NCBI GenBank assembly: GCA_036897095.1
Contig: JAYMSP010000032.1
Span: forward strand, 48,484 to 112,483
Direction of reading: 5' to 3'
DNA: 64,000 bases
DNA from: Plantago elongata
Taxonomy: Eukaryota > Streptophyta > Magnoliopsida > Lamiales > Plantaginaceae
The number at the start of each line of letters is the position of its first letter. Within the stretch, counting starts at the first letter, position 1. The notes under the pieces are model-generated. The model was not told the origin of the DNA, made no database searches, and was given only the letters and a program-made list of their open reading frames with translations. A program made the translations under genes and the position numbers. Below are positions 39,652 through 51,992 of the stretch, piece after piece.

Positions 39652-42600
39652 ATGAGTTTAGCAACGGACTCTCCCGCACACTCAGCAAGCAGTGACGACT
39701 TTGCAGCATTTCTGGATGCTGAGCTGGATAATGTTTCTGATGCATCAGCTGATCTGGTAGAAGTTTCAGAAGAAGAAGAAAGTGATAGGGATGGAACTGA
39801 CTCTGACTTGGATCTGAAGAGGTGTGTTGTTGATTGAATGGCTTACTATCATTTGATAATATTTTCAACTCCTTTCGCTGTTCTATTCAGAATTCGGGTT
39901 TAGTAGGAATCTGGAATAATTGTTATTGTTGACAAACAGTGTCAGATTCACTATAATACTAGTAGGTTGTAATATTACTAGAGAAACCAAGATACAAGAT
40001 ACAAGATCGTGCAACCGTAGTGAAGTATCGGGTATGTCGAAAGCATAACAGATATATATTGCCTATGACAAAATTTTGAATGATTATATTTTTTCTTAGT
40101 TTTTTTAATGTTAATTTATTTTGTCTTAGGTTAAGGATTTCATTAAATCATCTGTATAAGGATCCAGTCTATTGAAACAGCATTAGTTACCAAGACTGAT
40201 GAACACCTAAATGCAGGACAATAATGCAAAGACTAAGAAAAACAACTAGGTGGGTAGTAGTAGCTATAGTAATATACCAGTGTTGTCTAACTTAATGTAC
40301 ACATCGGACACGGTTTGTATTACTAAGGTGGTGAAGAGTAGATATTTAATCATTTTCTTGTCACACACTAAATTAAGGAGAATCCAGAACCTAATTCTAT
40401 GTCGTGCCTTGTTCCGTGAATTTATCATATCCTTGAACGTGTAATATATATGTATAAAATTTCTGCATAAAAATACAAACCAGTTTAAAATAAGTGATGC
40501 AGAGCTGATGTACCTGGATAATGGTAGGTTTCTGTTTTCAAGTTTTAACTGTTCCACTATTATATCATAGTACTTGTTTTTTTCTTGCTTTTGTTGTGTG
40601 ATTATGCTTTATACCCTTAACTTCCATTAATGCAGGGTTAAAAGGTGCAAGGTGGAGGTACAGGAAGATGTAATAGACCTTGAAAGTTCCAAATCTCCAG
40701 GAGTTGCTGTATCGACTTCAGGTAGTATATAAGCCTGTGACTTCTGTAATTCTTCTGTTGTATTTAGTGCTTTATTATGCACACACCTCATTATGTCTCA
40801 TCTGAAGCACTAATGTATGAAAAGAACCAGGGAAAAGAAAACACCCTCTCCTGACATTTGGGGTGCCTATCACTTTGGATACTAAACCTTCAAAACGTGC
40901 ATGCATGTAAACAGTAAACTCTCAAGTCTTTTTAAGTTGAGCTTATTGCCTACATAATAGCATTATCTGAAAAACTCTGAATATTCTACCAGGATGTCAT
41001 GTCTGTATAGCCGCATATAGTAAGACACCCTTATGAAGGCATGATTCAGGCTGCAATTCTCCGTTTGATCTGTTAAATTAATCTCAAAGTGGACACAATC
41101 TTCTGTCTTTATTAGTGGGTTGCATTTATTTCTTCCAAATTAAAAGAGTCTATGAGCCGCAAGAAAGGCCAAGAGTATATTTTCCCCTTAAACTTGTTAA
41201 ACTGATTTTGTCAGCTTTTGAACAGAAGATGGACAAGGAAAAAGGAGGCCACAACCATAGATAGTTTTGTTCATTGTTACATTGTTGCTGTTTCTGTTGG
41301 CCTTCTTACCCTTACTTATCCACTTAGAGACCTGGTACCCTTGCACATATTTGGGATTTTTAAAAAAAATATACCAGAGTGAGTCACATCCATTTTATAT
41401 ACTACACAATGGTTATGTATTTTCTATACTTTACAATGGTTACTTCTCCATATGATATACTCCGGTCCTTTTTTTAGTTGGATTTGGTGGTTTATTACAC
41501 ACGCCGGCAGTATCTCACACGTCGGAAGTACCTCATGCACCGTGAGTATCTCACGTGCTCGATAAGTGTCAGCTCATGATTCAATTTCGAAAATTATATT
41601 GAAAGAAAAATTGAAAAAGAAAAGAAAATTTAAAAATTACATATCCATTGTGTCGAGCGCGTGAGATACTTAAAGTGCATGTAATAAATCACCAAGTCGG
41701 GGCAAGAAAATGATGATAGTATATGTTTTGGACAAGTATCCATTGTAAGTATACAAAGAATACATAACCAATGTGTAGTATATAAATTGGATGTGTCTCA
41801 CTCTACGGTATATTTTATAAAATTTTCCCCACATATTTCCACACGTTTAAGCATAATATTATTCCAAAAGTGTATATTCTCTTTCCTTACTAGTTCGATA
41901 ACTTTGCTGTGGTGTTGGAAACTGCATATTATCTTCATTAATATTTAATCCTGCCAACCTTTCCGATGTATAATCTGGGACTTGAAACAATGTGCATGAG
42001 TGCATCTATGGTGCAGATTTATCTGCTGAGAACAATGTGTGCCTACATCCTGGACACTATGGAGGATTGTGTTACAACTGTGGAAAGAAAGTGGATGATG
42101 CCTCTGGTGTTGCATTTGGGTATATAAAACAGGTTACTTTTTTTGATAAATATTGTTAACAGGTTTGCGTTTTGTAGTAGTGTTCAGTCGAATCTGCTGA
42201 AAGTTTTTCTAAATTCAAAGAGCTTCTGATATTATGTAAAATTCAGTGATGATCTAAGACTTCTAACTTAGTGAATGAAGCTCCAACTTTAATCTAACAC
42301 TACTCCGGAACAGGATGGATTTTGAATTATGGTTTTATTTATTTTTTTCTTTATAATAGAGAACATCACTGGAGTTTTCAGTGATATAGACACATACTAA
42401 TATATACCTCGGAGGCATGCTCCAATATGTTTTAATTAAATTAAATTTATCTTGTGTCAGAATTTTAGGCTTGCTAATGATACGGTAGCACGATTACGTG
42501 ATGAGGAGTTGAACAACCTGCTACATCGTGAAAAGCTGTGCCTGGTTCTTGATTTGGATCATACACTGCTCAATTCTGCCCGGCTTCCCGATATAACAGC

Positions 42601-44734
42601 AGAAGAAGGATATTTGACAACCGAAATAGATTCTTTTCCAGGTACTTTCTCCTACCATTCTGCTGGCATTCAAATATTATCTCTTTGTTTCTGTAATTTG
42701 AAATTCTTGTTCTGTTGAATTGTTATTGGTCTGAGGTTGTCACCAAGGAAAATATATGTACCCGCAAGTCCAGTAACCAAATATTATATCATGTGAAGAG
42801 GAGGAAACTCAACAAAGGAAATAATAAATCATGTTAAACACCAGTTATGAGTTTGAAATGAGTTTCGTCTGTTTAGAGGAAAATGGTGGACATCAAAGTT
42901 GCAGTACGTTTTGAAGAAACTTGTCATGTTTTATACCCAATACAGCTCTCCATTTAGGTCACAATAAATGTTAGGTCCATTCTTCTCTTTGGCTAATTTC
43001 TCATGTTTTGTATCTTTGCTCTACACTTGATGGACCACCAATTTGATTGGACATGGTTCTTAGACTCTCTTAAGTCTTATAGAATGTAAGAGTGCATAAT
43101 ATGTGGACAGATCAGCTGGATGAGTTGTGTAGCTGGGAGAGAGGCATGGTCATAAGCTGTTTTGAGGTTTCTTTTTCTCTATGTAGATAGAAGTTTGTTG
43201 TCCCGATTTACAAGTTTCTTCATCTATGATGTGAAGATAAATAGATGGTTGAGACCGGTTTATGGGACTTTTTTGCTCTAGCTGCTCTCACAGTTTCGTT
43301 TTAATGCATGTCAATAATTTTGATGTTTTGCTCTCTGCTTGATTATTTGAACAGATACCTTTAAGAACAGCCTATTTAGAGTGGACAGAATGCATATGAT
43401 GACGAAGTTGAGGCCATTTGTGCACACCTTTCTTGAGCAAGCCAGTAAATTGTTTGAGATGTATATATATACAATGGGTGAGCGTCCCTATGCATTAGAA
43501 ATGGCGAAGCTTCTAGATCCTAATGATGTTTACTTCTCTTCAAGAGTAATTGCTCAAGGTGATTGCACGACAAAGCACCAAAAGGGTCTTGATGTTGTAT
43601 TAGGGAATGACAGGGCCGTTCTCATCCTCGATGATACAGAAGCGGTATTGTTCTGAACTTCTGAATTTAGGAATTCAGGAAAAGTGATAGTTTATCTGTC
43701 TGATAATAAATCACACCATCTTTCATTTGAGATATTTAAATTACTTCACCGCAGATAAAGTTTTATAATGTTTTTCATGTAGGTGTGGAGCAAGCATAAG
43801 GACAATCTTATATTGATGGAAAGATACCACTTTTTTGCATCGAATTGTCGTCACTTTGGCTTCAACCGTGCTTCACTTTCTCAACTGAGAAGTGATGAAA
43901 GTGAGACTGAGGGAGCATTGGCCACTGTTCTCAAAATTCTTCAGCAAATCCACAGTTTGTTCTTTGACAAGGTATAATTCTCTGATCCAATCAATTCAGT
44001 TGTTCTGAACTTCAACTAATTGAGATGGGTCTTTTCTTTCAGGAATGCACGGATAATTTAGTTAATCGAGATGCAAGACAGGCAAGTAAATTGTCGGCCT
44101 CCATTTCCTTTGTGTCAATAAACAGTTTATGTCTGGAAGTCAATAACATGCCTGACAAAATTCATGAATTCATCCTTTCATCAAATATACATACGCTCAC
44201 ATGCATATTATAAAGTCGGGACAGTTAGGTAATGATGTTTTATTGTTGGACATCAACGAGTGATTGAGATAACTTCTTTTAGGATTGATGGCAGAGAGAA
44301 AGAGTCTGCACAGATATACATTGAAATTGTAACATTAAAGTGGTTGCCTTTCTTTGAAAACTATTGTTATCCATGGACCAAGTATGTTTTGTCTGACTCT
44401 CTTAGTCTGATCAATTTGACAGGTGCTAAAAACAGTTCGCAGAGAGGTGTTAAAGGACTGTGTTGTTGTCTTCAGTCGTGTTTTCCCTGTTAACTACCCC
44501 CCTGAGCATCATCACCTCTGGAAATTGGCAGAGCAGCTGGGAGCTACTTGTTTAACAAAACTCGATCCATCTGTAACACACGTTGTCTCTTTGGATCCAG
44601 GAACTGACAAATGCCGTTGGGCAGTGAAAGAGAACAAGTTTCTGGTCAACCCTGGGTGGATTGAAGCTTCCAACTATATGTGGCAAAAGCAGCCAGAAGA
44701 AAAGTTCCCTGTTAGTCAGCCAAAGAGTAAATGA
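39652..44734 (+). CDS. CPL4: RNA polymerase II CTD phosphatase-like (CPL4/FCP1 type)
   Basis: Nuclear phosphatase that removes phosphate from the RNA polymerase II C-terminal domain. Eight in-phase exons: 39652-39821, 40636-40721, 42017-42132, 42461-42641, 43355-43644, 43783-43971, 44043-44081 and 44423-44734, giving 460 residues. The N-terminal 60 residues are acidic (VSEEEESDRDGTDSD), followed by a basic KRVKRCK nuclear-localisation-like patch and a conserved Cys/His segment (CLHPGHYGGLCYNCG). The FCP1 homology domain follows, with the DxDxT catalytic motif LVLDLDHTLLNS and the downstream LILDDTEAVW. The C-terminal BRCT domain (about residues 360-450) contains GATCLTKLDPSVTHVV and PGWIEASNYMW. 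Intron 7 has a GC donor (CAG|GCAAGT at 44082). Intron 2 (1.3 kb) carries a foldback element. Confidence 0.92.
41345..41840. mobile_element. Foldback MITE-like element inside CPL4 intron 2
   Basis: Arms of roughly 200 bases (about 41345-41545 and 41640-41840) are near-perfect reverse complements in blocks. For example TATACTACACAATGGTTATG at the left matches the complement of CATAACCAATGTGTAGTATA at the right, and GGTTTATTACA pairs with TGTAATAAATC. The centre is about 100 bases and AT-rich. No coding capacity. Confidence 0.75.
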
Positions 44735-45269
44735 CCTGTTTAGAATGCACTGACTGTTTCTAGTTCAATTACTGGTGCTATACTCATCAGTCAACAGTTC
44801 AGTATACATGACCAGTTACATATGTTGTTGTTTTGGTAACTCGAACTATATAATTGTACGTGGTGGCTTATGAACTGTTAATTTTTTGCTTGTATGATTT
44901 ATAATTTTGATGTACCATGGTTGGGTACGTGGATAATTGGATTATGCACGCAGTAGAAACAGATTAGTTTACTATCATAATCACTGTAACGAACATCACT
45001 TGTAATCAGGGGATGTAAATTAGCTGAGCATCGTGAAAAGTTTGCAAAGATGCTAGTAGGTCAAAGCTCGTATTTGTTTTTGTCAAACCCACACAATTCG
45101 CAAACATGAGCTACCCCCCTTTGCTGCGTCATTTTGTCGGTGTCCCTCAATGACCTCAAGAATCCACTCATACGGCCTGAACATGAGGTTCAACATTCTA
45201 CTTCTACTACTCCATTGTTTTTCTTTATGACTAAGTTGAGTTGATTTAGATCTTAATTCCGAAGAGCTA

Positions 45270-45530
45270 TATACCATTTAAATGATGTTTTTACTTCATT
45301 TTTTCTTTGACATTCTTTTTTTTTTTTTGCCGTATGCAGGCTTTCTAGTTGGTAAGATATCAACCTCCCAACTCCCAAGATGGGAAATCTCCAGGAAAAT
45401 AAGCCAAGGGCACTTTTTTGGTAAAAAAAAGCATCCAAAGAATCTTGCTGTGAGTACTCAATGTCTAATTAGTGGTGGCATAACAAAGTGTAATTAACGT
45501 GTTATGATATGTCATCTAGGTCTGAAGTGG
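45270..45530 (+). pseudogene. Decayed copy 1 of the IQD 5' end
   Basis: Matches the leader, start codon, first coding exon and donor region of the IQD gene at 54730. The acceptor-like GCAG, CTTTCTAG, CAACCTCCCAA, ATGGGAAATCTCCAGG and the donor TGTGAGT are kept. One G is missing after the start (ATGGGAAA where the gene has ATGGGGAAA), which destroys the frame. The later part of the exon (the segment reading AKSPKER in the gene) is missing. It shares extra differences with copy 2, so the two copies are closer to each other than to the gene. Confidence 0.75.
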
Positions 45531-46128
45531 TACCTTGGCACTAAGACTTTTTTTTTTTTTGCACAAATTCGTTTAGGGTTCATTAAGACAGGTCTTGTGA
45601 AGAGAATATGCTAGTTCAGCACATCCTTAGCTCTTTTCCATGATGGATTCGTGGTAATAATGTTCAGATGATATTTTGTTATAGTTCAGTTTTTCCAAAC
45701 AACGACACGTACCAACTCTGCTTATGGTCATGAAGTGTTGGTTTTCATCTGCTAAGTTTTAAAATGTTCCAGTAGTAAAAGGAGTACCTATACTTGCAGA
45801 CACATTTAGGAGGTTGGATTATATTTCCTGAGTTGCCTAGCTTAGCATACACAATTACACTATTCAAAATTTGACCTGGTAAACTGCCATGTTCACTAAA
45901 AAACTGACCAATATGGCACCCAAGAAGCAAATGGATGACTTTGATGTCTGGTCTTTTTCTAGGAATTTTAAAATCTTGCCAACTAATTAACCTGGAAAGA
46001 CTTCCTTGCTAGACACGGAGACTTGCTTGCTACTCTTAATCCAGGAAGAAAAAGACCATCTCCTAAAGTCAAGAAAATAGCAGTACTCTTTTGTCTTCAA
46101 ATAATATTCCTCTTATGGGCATTTGCAT

Positions 46129-46136
46129 TATATAAA
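46129..46136 (+). promoter_or_regulatory. TATA box of the AAA-ATPase gene
   Basis: TATATAAA about 180 bases before the start codon, within an AT-rich promoter. It would place transcription initiation near 46160 and give a leader of about 150 bases without an intron. Confidence 0.5.
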
Positions 46137-46312
46137 CCAGATACATTTCTTCAATATTTCATCAATTACTCTGAGTCTGAGCCTCCTTTATTCCAAAAAC
46201 CCATCTCTCTTCTTCCAAGAAATAATCCAGATTTTGCATTCAGTTTCAGACTACATTCATCCACTATTTCTTACTTGATCAAAATCTAAAACCCAAAACA
46301 AGGACCATTAAT

Positions 46313-48289
46313 ATGGCTTCAGTAGAGAACTACCACAATCTAGCTACAGCCAAGGCCGTCCTCTCGGCTCTTGGCTCGATCGCTGCCACTATCGTGGTTG
46401 TCCGAGGGGTGTCGCATGACCTCGTCCCGCAAGAACTCCAAAATTACTTGTTTTCTGGTCTTAGAAACTTCTTCAGCAGATTCTCCAACGAGTTAACCTT
46501 AGTTATTGACGAGTTTGATGGGATCGCCATCAATGAAATCTACGAGACGGCTGTCATCTACCTCGGCCAGAAAATCAGTCCGAAAACACGTAGACTGAAA
46601 ATCAGCAAGCCTGAGAAGGAGAAGCACTTCAACATCACCATGGAACGGGGTGAAGAAGTCCTCGACGTGTTCAGAGGGGAGAAATTCAAATGGGTCTGGA
46701 TATGCAGAAAATCCGAAAACAGGAGTTATTACAATCCTCGGGATATGGGTTTGAGCTTGAGATCGGAAGCAAGGTCGTTCGAGCTAACATTCCATAAGAG
46801 AAACAAAGATTTGGTTGTTAACTCTTACTTGCCTTACATTGCAAATGAGGCTCAAAGGAAGAAACAGGAAAAGAGAACGGTCAAACTTTTCACAGTGGAT
46901 TACCAGAACATGTACAATATGGGCGACATGTGGACGCCAGTGACTTTGGATCATCCAGCTACGTTTGACACCCTGGCGATGGACGTTGATCAGAAGGATA
47001 TGATTGTGAGTGATCTGGACAGGTTTGTAAGGAGGAGGGAGTATTATAGGAAAGTTGGGAAAGCATGGAAGAGAGGATACTTGTTGTATGGTCCTCCAGG
47101 GACGGGAAAGTCGAGCTTGATAGCTGCGATTGCGAATTACTTGAACTTTGATATATATGATCTGGAGCTGACTCAATTGAGGCAGAATTCAGAGTTGAGG
47201 AAGTTGCTGGTTATGACAGCTAATAAGTCGATTTTGGTGGTGGAGGATATTGATTGTACCATTGATTTTGAAGACAAATTTGCTAACAGGGCTTGTTCTG
47301 ATCATCATGACTTTCATCCAGAGGACAAAAATAAGGTCAGTTGGTTACTAATTCATGTTCTTCAATGCTATCTTGCTTGATTTGTGTGTGTAAAATCATT
47401 TGCATTATGGTAGTATTAGAGGCTTTGTTTATAATTGCATGTTATGCTTTGCCATAATATGCATTCACCAGTAAATGTGCTACAACCTACAAGTAACTTA
47501 GTTAAGGAATCAGGTTGTTATACTGTCTTGTTACTGAGGAGGTTGTTTGGCCAAGAACTAAAGTTCGAAAAACCGGGTTAAAAACACCTAAAAAGACATG
47601 CGAACTAGTTACATGTATATGTATTTTCAAGTGGATAGGCATACTCCATGGAGAACTAACAATATGAAGAGCTATAAGTTAAAAAGACAGAACCCTCTAT
47701 GCTTTTATTCTGAGGTTTTCAATTATATACCTGGTTCTTGCTTGTTTTATTTTTGCCGGTCTAAGATTTTGGTGTACATTTTATGCAGGTAACTCTATCT
47801 GGTTTGTTGAACTTTGTTGATGGACTATGGTCCAGTTGTGGAGACGAAAGGATCATAATTTTCACTACGAATCACATTGAGAAGCTTGATCCGGCTTTAC
47901 TGCGTCCAGGACGCATGGACGTGCATATCAACATGTCGTACTGCTCGCCATGTGGTTTCAAACTTCTGGCTTCCAACTATCATGGCATCACGGATCACGG
48001 TCTGTTTGAAGAAATCGAGAACTTGATCCCGGATGCCAAAGTAACTCCAGCTGAAGTGGCTGAGCAGCTTCTAAAGAATGATGATCCTGATGCATCATTG
48101 GAAGGATTGATTCAATTTATGCATAACAAGATCAAAGAAAATGCGGATGCTGAGGCGGAAAAACAGAAAACAGAAGTGGTTGAGGATCTGAAAGAAAATC
48201 CAGATGAGAATCTGATAAATAATAAAGAGGAAAAAGCTATGTGCAACTGCCGTAGCAGAAGTACTCGTAGCCGTGGCCGATTTTTCTAA
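46313..48289 (+). CDS. BCS1-like AAA-ATPase (HSR4/OM66 group)
   Basis: Membrane-anchored AAA-ATPase of the plant stress-induced group containing At3g50940 and related genes, often at the mitochondrial outer membrane or ER. Two exons, 46313-47335 and 47789-48289, joined in phase, giving 507 residues. An N-terminal hydrophobic helix (AKAVLSALGSIAATIVVVRG, about residues 14-33) is followed by the conserved plant AAA-associated region (FDGIAINEIYETAVIYLG, FKWVWI, FELTFHKR). The AAA core has Walker A GPPGTGKS, Walker B ILVVEDIDC, and sensor/arginine-finger region FTTNHIEKLDPALLRPGRMD. The C-terminus is charged and ends in an Arg/Ser-rich tail (CNCRSRSTRSRGRFF). The gene lies between two decayed IQD fragments, but itself shows no damage. 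Confidence 0.93.
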
Positions 48290-49598
48290 ATCATAGTAAA
48301 ATCATATCACAACTAATATCACAACTAATATGTGAGTGCCTTTAGGAGTGACCAAGTGAGGGTTATACTTACACATAATGTGGCATGTGGTCCATGAACT
48401 TGTAAGTCCGAAATTTAAAATATAAAATTAATTAATTCTCTTCCTGTGTTATTTATAAAGGCACTAAAATAATATCGTTGTGAAAATTTTCCTCAGATAT
48501 ATAATGCAAACTCGTATTGGTGCAGTTAGACTTGTGAGTTCCAATTTTCACCATGTATCTAATATTGTAGAGTGAAATTCGAACTAATGAGTCAACTCAC
48601 ACAATATGGAACTGTTTAGTAGGAATCGATCACTAAAAAATGACGGCTTCGTTAGACTCTATATTGTGGTGCAGCCGTGGGGAATTGATCGTGGCTCCCA
48701 ACGATCAATTCTCGCGCACTGTGGGTAGCCGACGATCGGCTGTGGGGAGGAGGTAACTCGATCGGTTGCCAGCGACTGATCGAGTTACCTATTTTTGTTC
48801 CTTTTTTTTTGTTTTTCTTATTTTTTATTATTTAAAAAATATGAATATTATGCCGTCGTGTATATTTTTTCGAGATGTACAAAATGAGACCAGTGAAGAT
48901 ATATTTTCTCATACATTGTCACCCTTTGTTCGTCTTTGTACTGTTTCTTTATTCTACTCGTATTTTCAATAAAAACGTCTATTTTTGCTCCAATTTTTAA
49001 TATTCGCATTAATATAACTATAAATAAAAAATAAGAAAATTAAAAAATAAAAAATAAAAATCGCGGCGACCGCTCCACGGTCGGTCGCCACAGTACGAAA
49101 ATCAATAGTGGCGACATCGGTTGCTCCGCAACCGCTTGCCACGACCGATTTTTTCCGTCACCACAGTGTGCAGTCTTAGTCCACTTTTGTTCGGGATTGA
49201 GTAATCCTATCAATTTTGACATTTCACAGTCTTGTGTTTGGTACATTAATTTTTTGTGGTGGACTAATTAATCCGGCGTTGATTGTGGCTTAAAAACATG
49301 GACAAGCTAACACAAGCCCAATAGTTGGTCTTAGCTAAGTCCACATTTTATGTCTAAATTCCACATGGTAAAATGTGATCCAAGTAACAGTTAAATGAAA
49401 TTGAAACGGGGTAATTAATTTACTCAATATGAATATTTTATCATTTTAGTTATCATTCACATTTTATTTATTTATCATAAAATATGAAACGTTATAATAA
49501 TTTTATATTCTCATTTAATGATCAGTCAAATAATAATTTACTAACTTTAGACTCATATCACATCAGTCACATGAAATATACTTGATCAACATGTGATA
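48290..49598. other. Intergenic with GC-rich hairpin cluster
   Basis: AAA-ATPase 3' UTR, then an element-like segment 48640-49175 (listed separately), then AT-rich spacer. No gene. Confidence 0.5.
48640..49175. repeat. Cluster of GC-rich inverted repeats, possible CACTA-like remnant
   Basis: Several perfect short palindromes flank an AT-rich core: 48683-48692 with 48701-48710 (AATTGATCGT, 8-base loop), 48751-48763 with 48778-48790 (AGGTAACTCGATC, 14-base loop), and GGCGACC/GGTCGCC around 49065-49089. Others occur at 49107-49141. The left edge begins CACTAAAAAATGACGG and the right contains TTTTTTCCGTCACC, an imperfect inverted pair. Sub-terminal hairpins with such ends suggest a non-autonomous DNA transposon. 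Confidence 0.55.
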
Positions 49599-49838
49599 CT
49601 CACTCCGTCCTTGGTCTATGTTCCTGCGAGATTGGACACACATTTTAAGAAAAAAATGAATAAAGTAGAGGAGAGGTTGAGAAGTAGGAAAAAAAAGTGA
49701 ATAAAGTAGAAGAGAAGGTGATAATATAGAAAAATAGTATATAAATTAAGAGAGAGAATTTTCATTTTTAAAAGATAAAATGAAGAAGTTGATATAGACC
49801 GAAATGTAATACAAGAAGACGAAGTTGAAATGGAGGGA
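49599..49838. mobile_element. Stowaway-type MITE
   Basis: About 240 bp beginning CTCACTCCGTCCTTGG after TA and ending AAATGGAGGGAG. The termini form an imperfect inverted repeat of the Stowaway type. The interior is purine-rich, with repeated GAATAAAGTAGA-like blocks. Confidence 0.6.
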
Positions 49839-51380
49839 GGAAATATAATAACACCCCTTATATTACACGTTGAAATAAAAAGTGAGAGGGTTACTTTTCA
49901 AAATTTCCGATCGCATTATATACTATTCTCTCATTATATTAAAAATATAAATAAATAATATACACTTTACTCAATCACAATGTTGGACTTATGATTTTGA
50001 ATCCGAGCAAATTCCAGCGCACCATCAACCATATATTCTAGCTCACGATAACCATCAACTAGATGCAAGCTCTTTCATGTCGAGTGTTTCCAACTTTGTA
50101 TTCTCTGGTGAGCAATTACTACCAAAATGTTTCCATTTCTACATAATAACCATTTCTTGCTTTCGTTTTCTTTGGATTTGATTAGTTTCTTATATATTGG
50201 ACCTTGAATCAAGGTTACAATGAGTTTTATAGTACTGCTGGAGTGTGATAGATATTGTTTCCCCTTTGCTGCTTTTGTCTGTGTAAAAAGATCTTGAGTT
50301 TTGAGAATGAATTTATCTTAGGGATATAATGAATGCTAACTGATTTACTAAAATCATACTTATAATATAATGAAAACTAAACATGTAAGATTTGTTAACC
50401 ATTTAAGTATATAACCATACAGGTAACCATTTAACCATTATAGTGATTAGTGGAGCCTGACTCTTAACTATATATATACGATCATTGAAAGGCCGATTAA
50501 TTGCCCATTACCCTGATACCTGCATAGAACTATTTACAATTTAGATGATGTATTTTCTTCATCTTTTCTTGATATTCTTTTTGTGCCGTATTGCAGGCTT
50601 TCTAGTCATGCACTGGTAAGATTTCAACCTCCCAGGATGGGAAATCTGCAGGAAAATAAATCAAGGGCATGAATTTTGGTAAAAAAGGCATCCAATGAAT
50701 CTTACTGTGAGTACTCAATGTCTCAGTGGCATATTAACTTATGAACATGTTATAATATGGTTCATGAAATTTTGTGGAGTATATGCGTGTCACATTAGTA
50801 CATTACCATTCAAGTTATGTTTTATCCATAAATGGGTTCTCTTTGCATTTTGATAAGATCTTCTCTTGACATTATAGCTATATGATAGAAATTAAACACA
50901 AAACTATTCAATTTGTGAACGTTTCGGTCTGTCAGTGAGTACTGATACAAGTATATATATTGATGTTTATACAAGGTAATCCCAATGTATGATATTAAAA
51001 GCAATCAAATTGTTGTCGTTCGAATGAAAATCGTTTGATTGCATAACACATTAACACCCCTAAAATCATAAGAATACAAAGTTTCACGACAATATCTACG
51101 AGGACAATATAAGATTTGTCGACTTTTAACCAAAGATAATGAAGAGGAACAATTTGACAAAGCAAAAATTGGACTCCCACACGTTTATCCAATTGGCGGG
51201 ACAGTTTGGCGCCACAACAACAATTTTATGCAACGTGGCCACTCCCCATCCATTCAACATTTTGTATCTACTTCTTCTCGATAAGTACCAGTTGAGGGTT
51301 TTAGAAACCCTAACCCACAAATTGACCACTGCTTAATTTTCAAAACAATACACTGTAATTGATCTACAATTGCATCCTAA
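49839..51380. other. Intergenic with second decayed IQD copy
   Basis: AT-rich spacer holding IQD copy 2 (50450-50860) and the sequence upstream of the GRF remnant. Other short ORFs are unsupported. Confidence 0.45.
50450..50860 (+). pseudogene. Decayed copy 2 of the IQD 5' end
   Basis: Similarity to 54545-54965 covers the leader, the acceptor-like TTGCAG, the first exon and part of intron 1 (for example ACCATTCAAGTTATG against ACCATTCAAGCTATC). Like copy 1 it has ATGGGAAAT with the frame-breaking loss of one G, AAAATAAATCAAGG where the gene has AAAATGGATCAAAG, and no AKSPKER-coding part. A donor-like CTG|GTGAGC at about 50110 resembles the 5'-UTR donor of the gene near 52850, so the copied unit may be longer. 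Confidence 0.75.
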
Positions 51381-51992
51381 ACAACCAGGTCATCGAAAAA
51401 TCCGGAAGTGGATAATGATGCTCAAGAAATTTCTTCCATTAAACTCTGCAAGTGTCATCCAAGAAAGAGGATTCGTGAAGGTGTCAAATGGACCATGAAT
51501 CCAAGTCGTCGCTACGTGGGTTGCCAAACGTTTAGGGTAAGTAAGTTTTCATGAAACTGCGATATCATATCGTGTCTTTTTACGACAACTGACTATTCGG
51601 TTCAACCTTGTTTGGTAGAAGGATGTACCGGCTCTGGTTGCGGATACTACAGGTGGATTGATGATCCTCTTCCCCCGCACATTAAGAACATAATTTCCGG
51701 TCTGATTCATAAGAAGATTGTTGTTGAACACTCTGCAAAGGTTGGAGTCAAAGGTGCAGGAATTGCGGGCTGCAGATTGGAAGCTGAAGGAAGAGTTAGA
51801 GTCTCAAATGGAGGAGAAAAATGCACAAGTAAAAGAGTACATGGCTGTCATTGCAGAGATGAAATCATTTGTTGGATCAACAATGAACTCATGGCAGAAA
51901 ACAAACTACTCAGATCCAGGTTTGCACGTTTAGGAGTGACTTTGATTGTTGTCATTGGAGTGCTCATCATGATGACTTTGATGTATGTCTGA
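51381..51992 (+). pseudogene. GRF-type zinc-finger protein, 5'-truncated and frameshifted
   Basis: Small membrane-anchored GRF zinc-finger family. Two exons, 51381-51540 and 51619-51992, join in phase through a strong GTAAGT donor. The zinc finger is intact: CKCHPRKR, WTMNPSRRYVGC and CGYYRWIDDPL. The coiled coil (LQRLESKVQELRAADWKL onward to KSFVGSTMN) is in a different frame (from about 51718 to 51895). The C-terminal membrane helix (LGVTLIVVIGVLIMMTLMYV) is back in the first frame. Two compensating single-base shifts are therefore needed. No in-frame ATG lies between the upstream stop (51378-51380) and the zinc finger. Read as it stands, it yields an altered middle section. Confidence 0.65.

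Larger units (their letters stand above)
44735..46312. other. Intergenic with a decayed IQD exon copy
   Basis: CPL4 3' UTR, the degenerate IQD first-exon copy near 45270-45530, then the promoter and leader of the AAA-ATPase gene. Confidence 0.5.

Noticed and set aside
44260-44493. Alternative coding extension before the CPL4 BRCT exon
   Set aside because: It lies in intron 7; the GC-AG join gives the conserved sequence instead.
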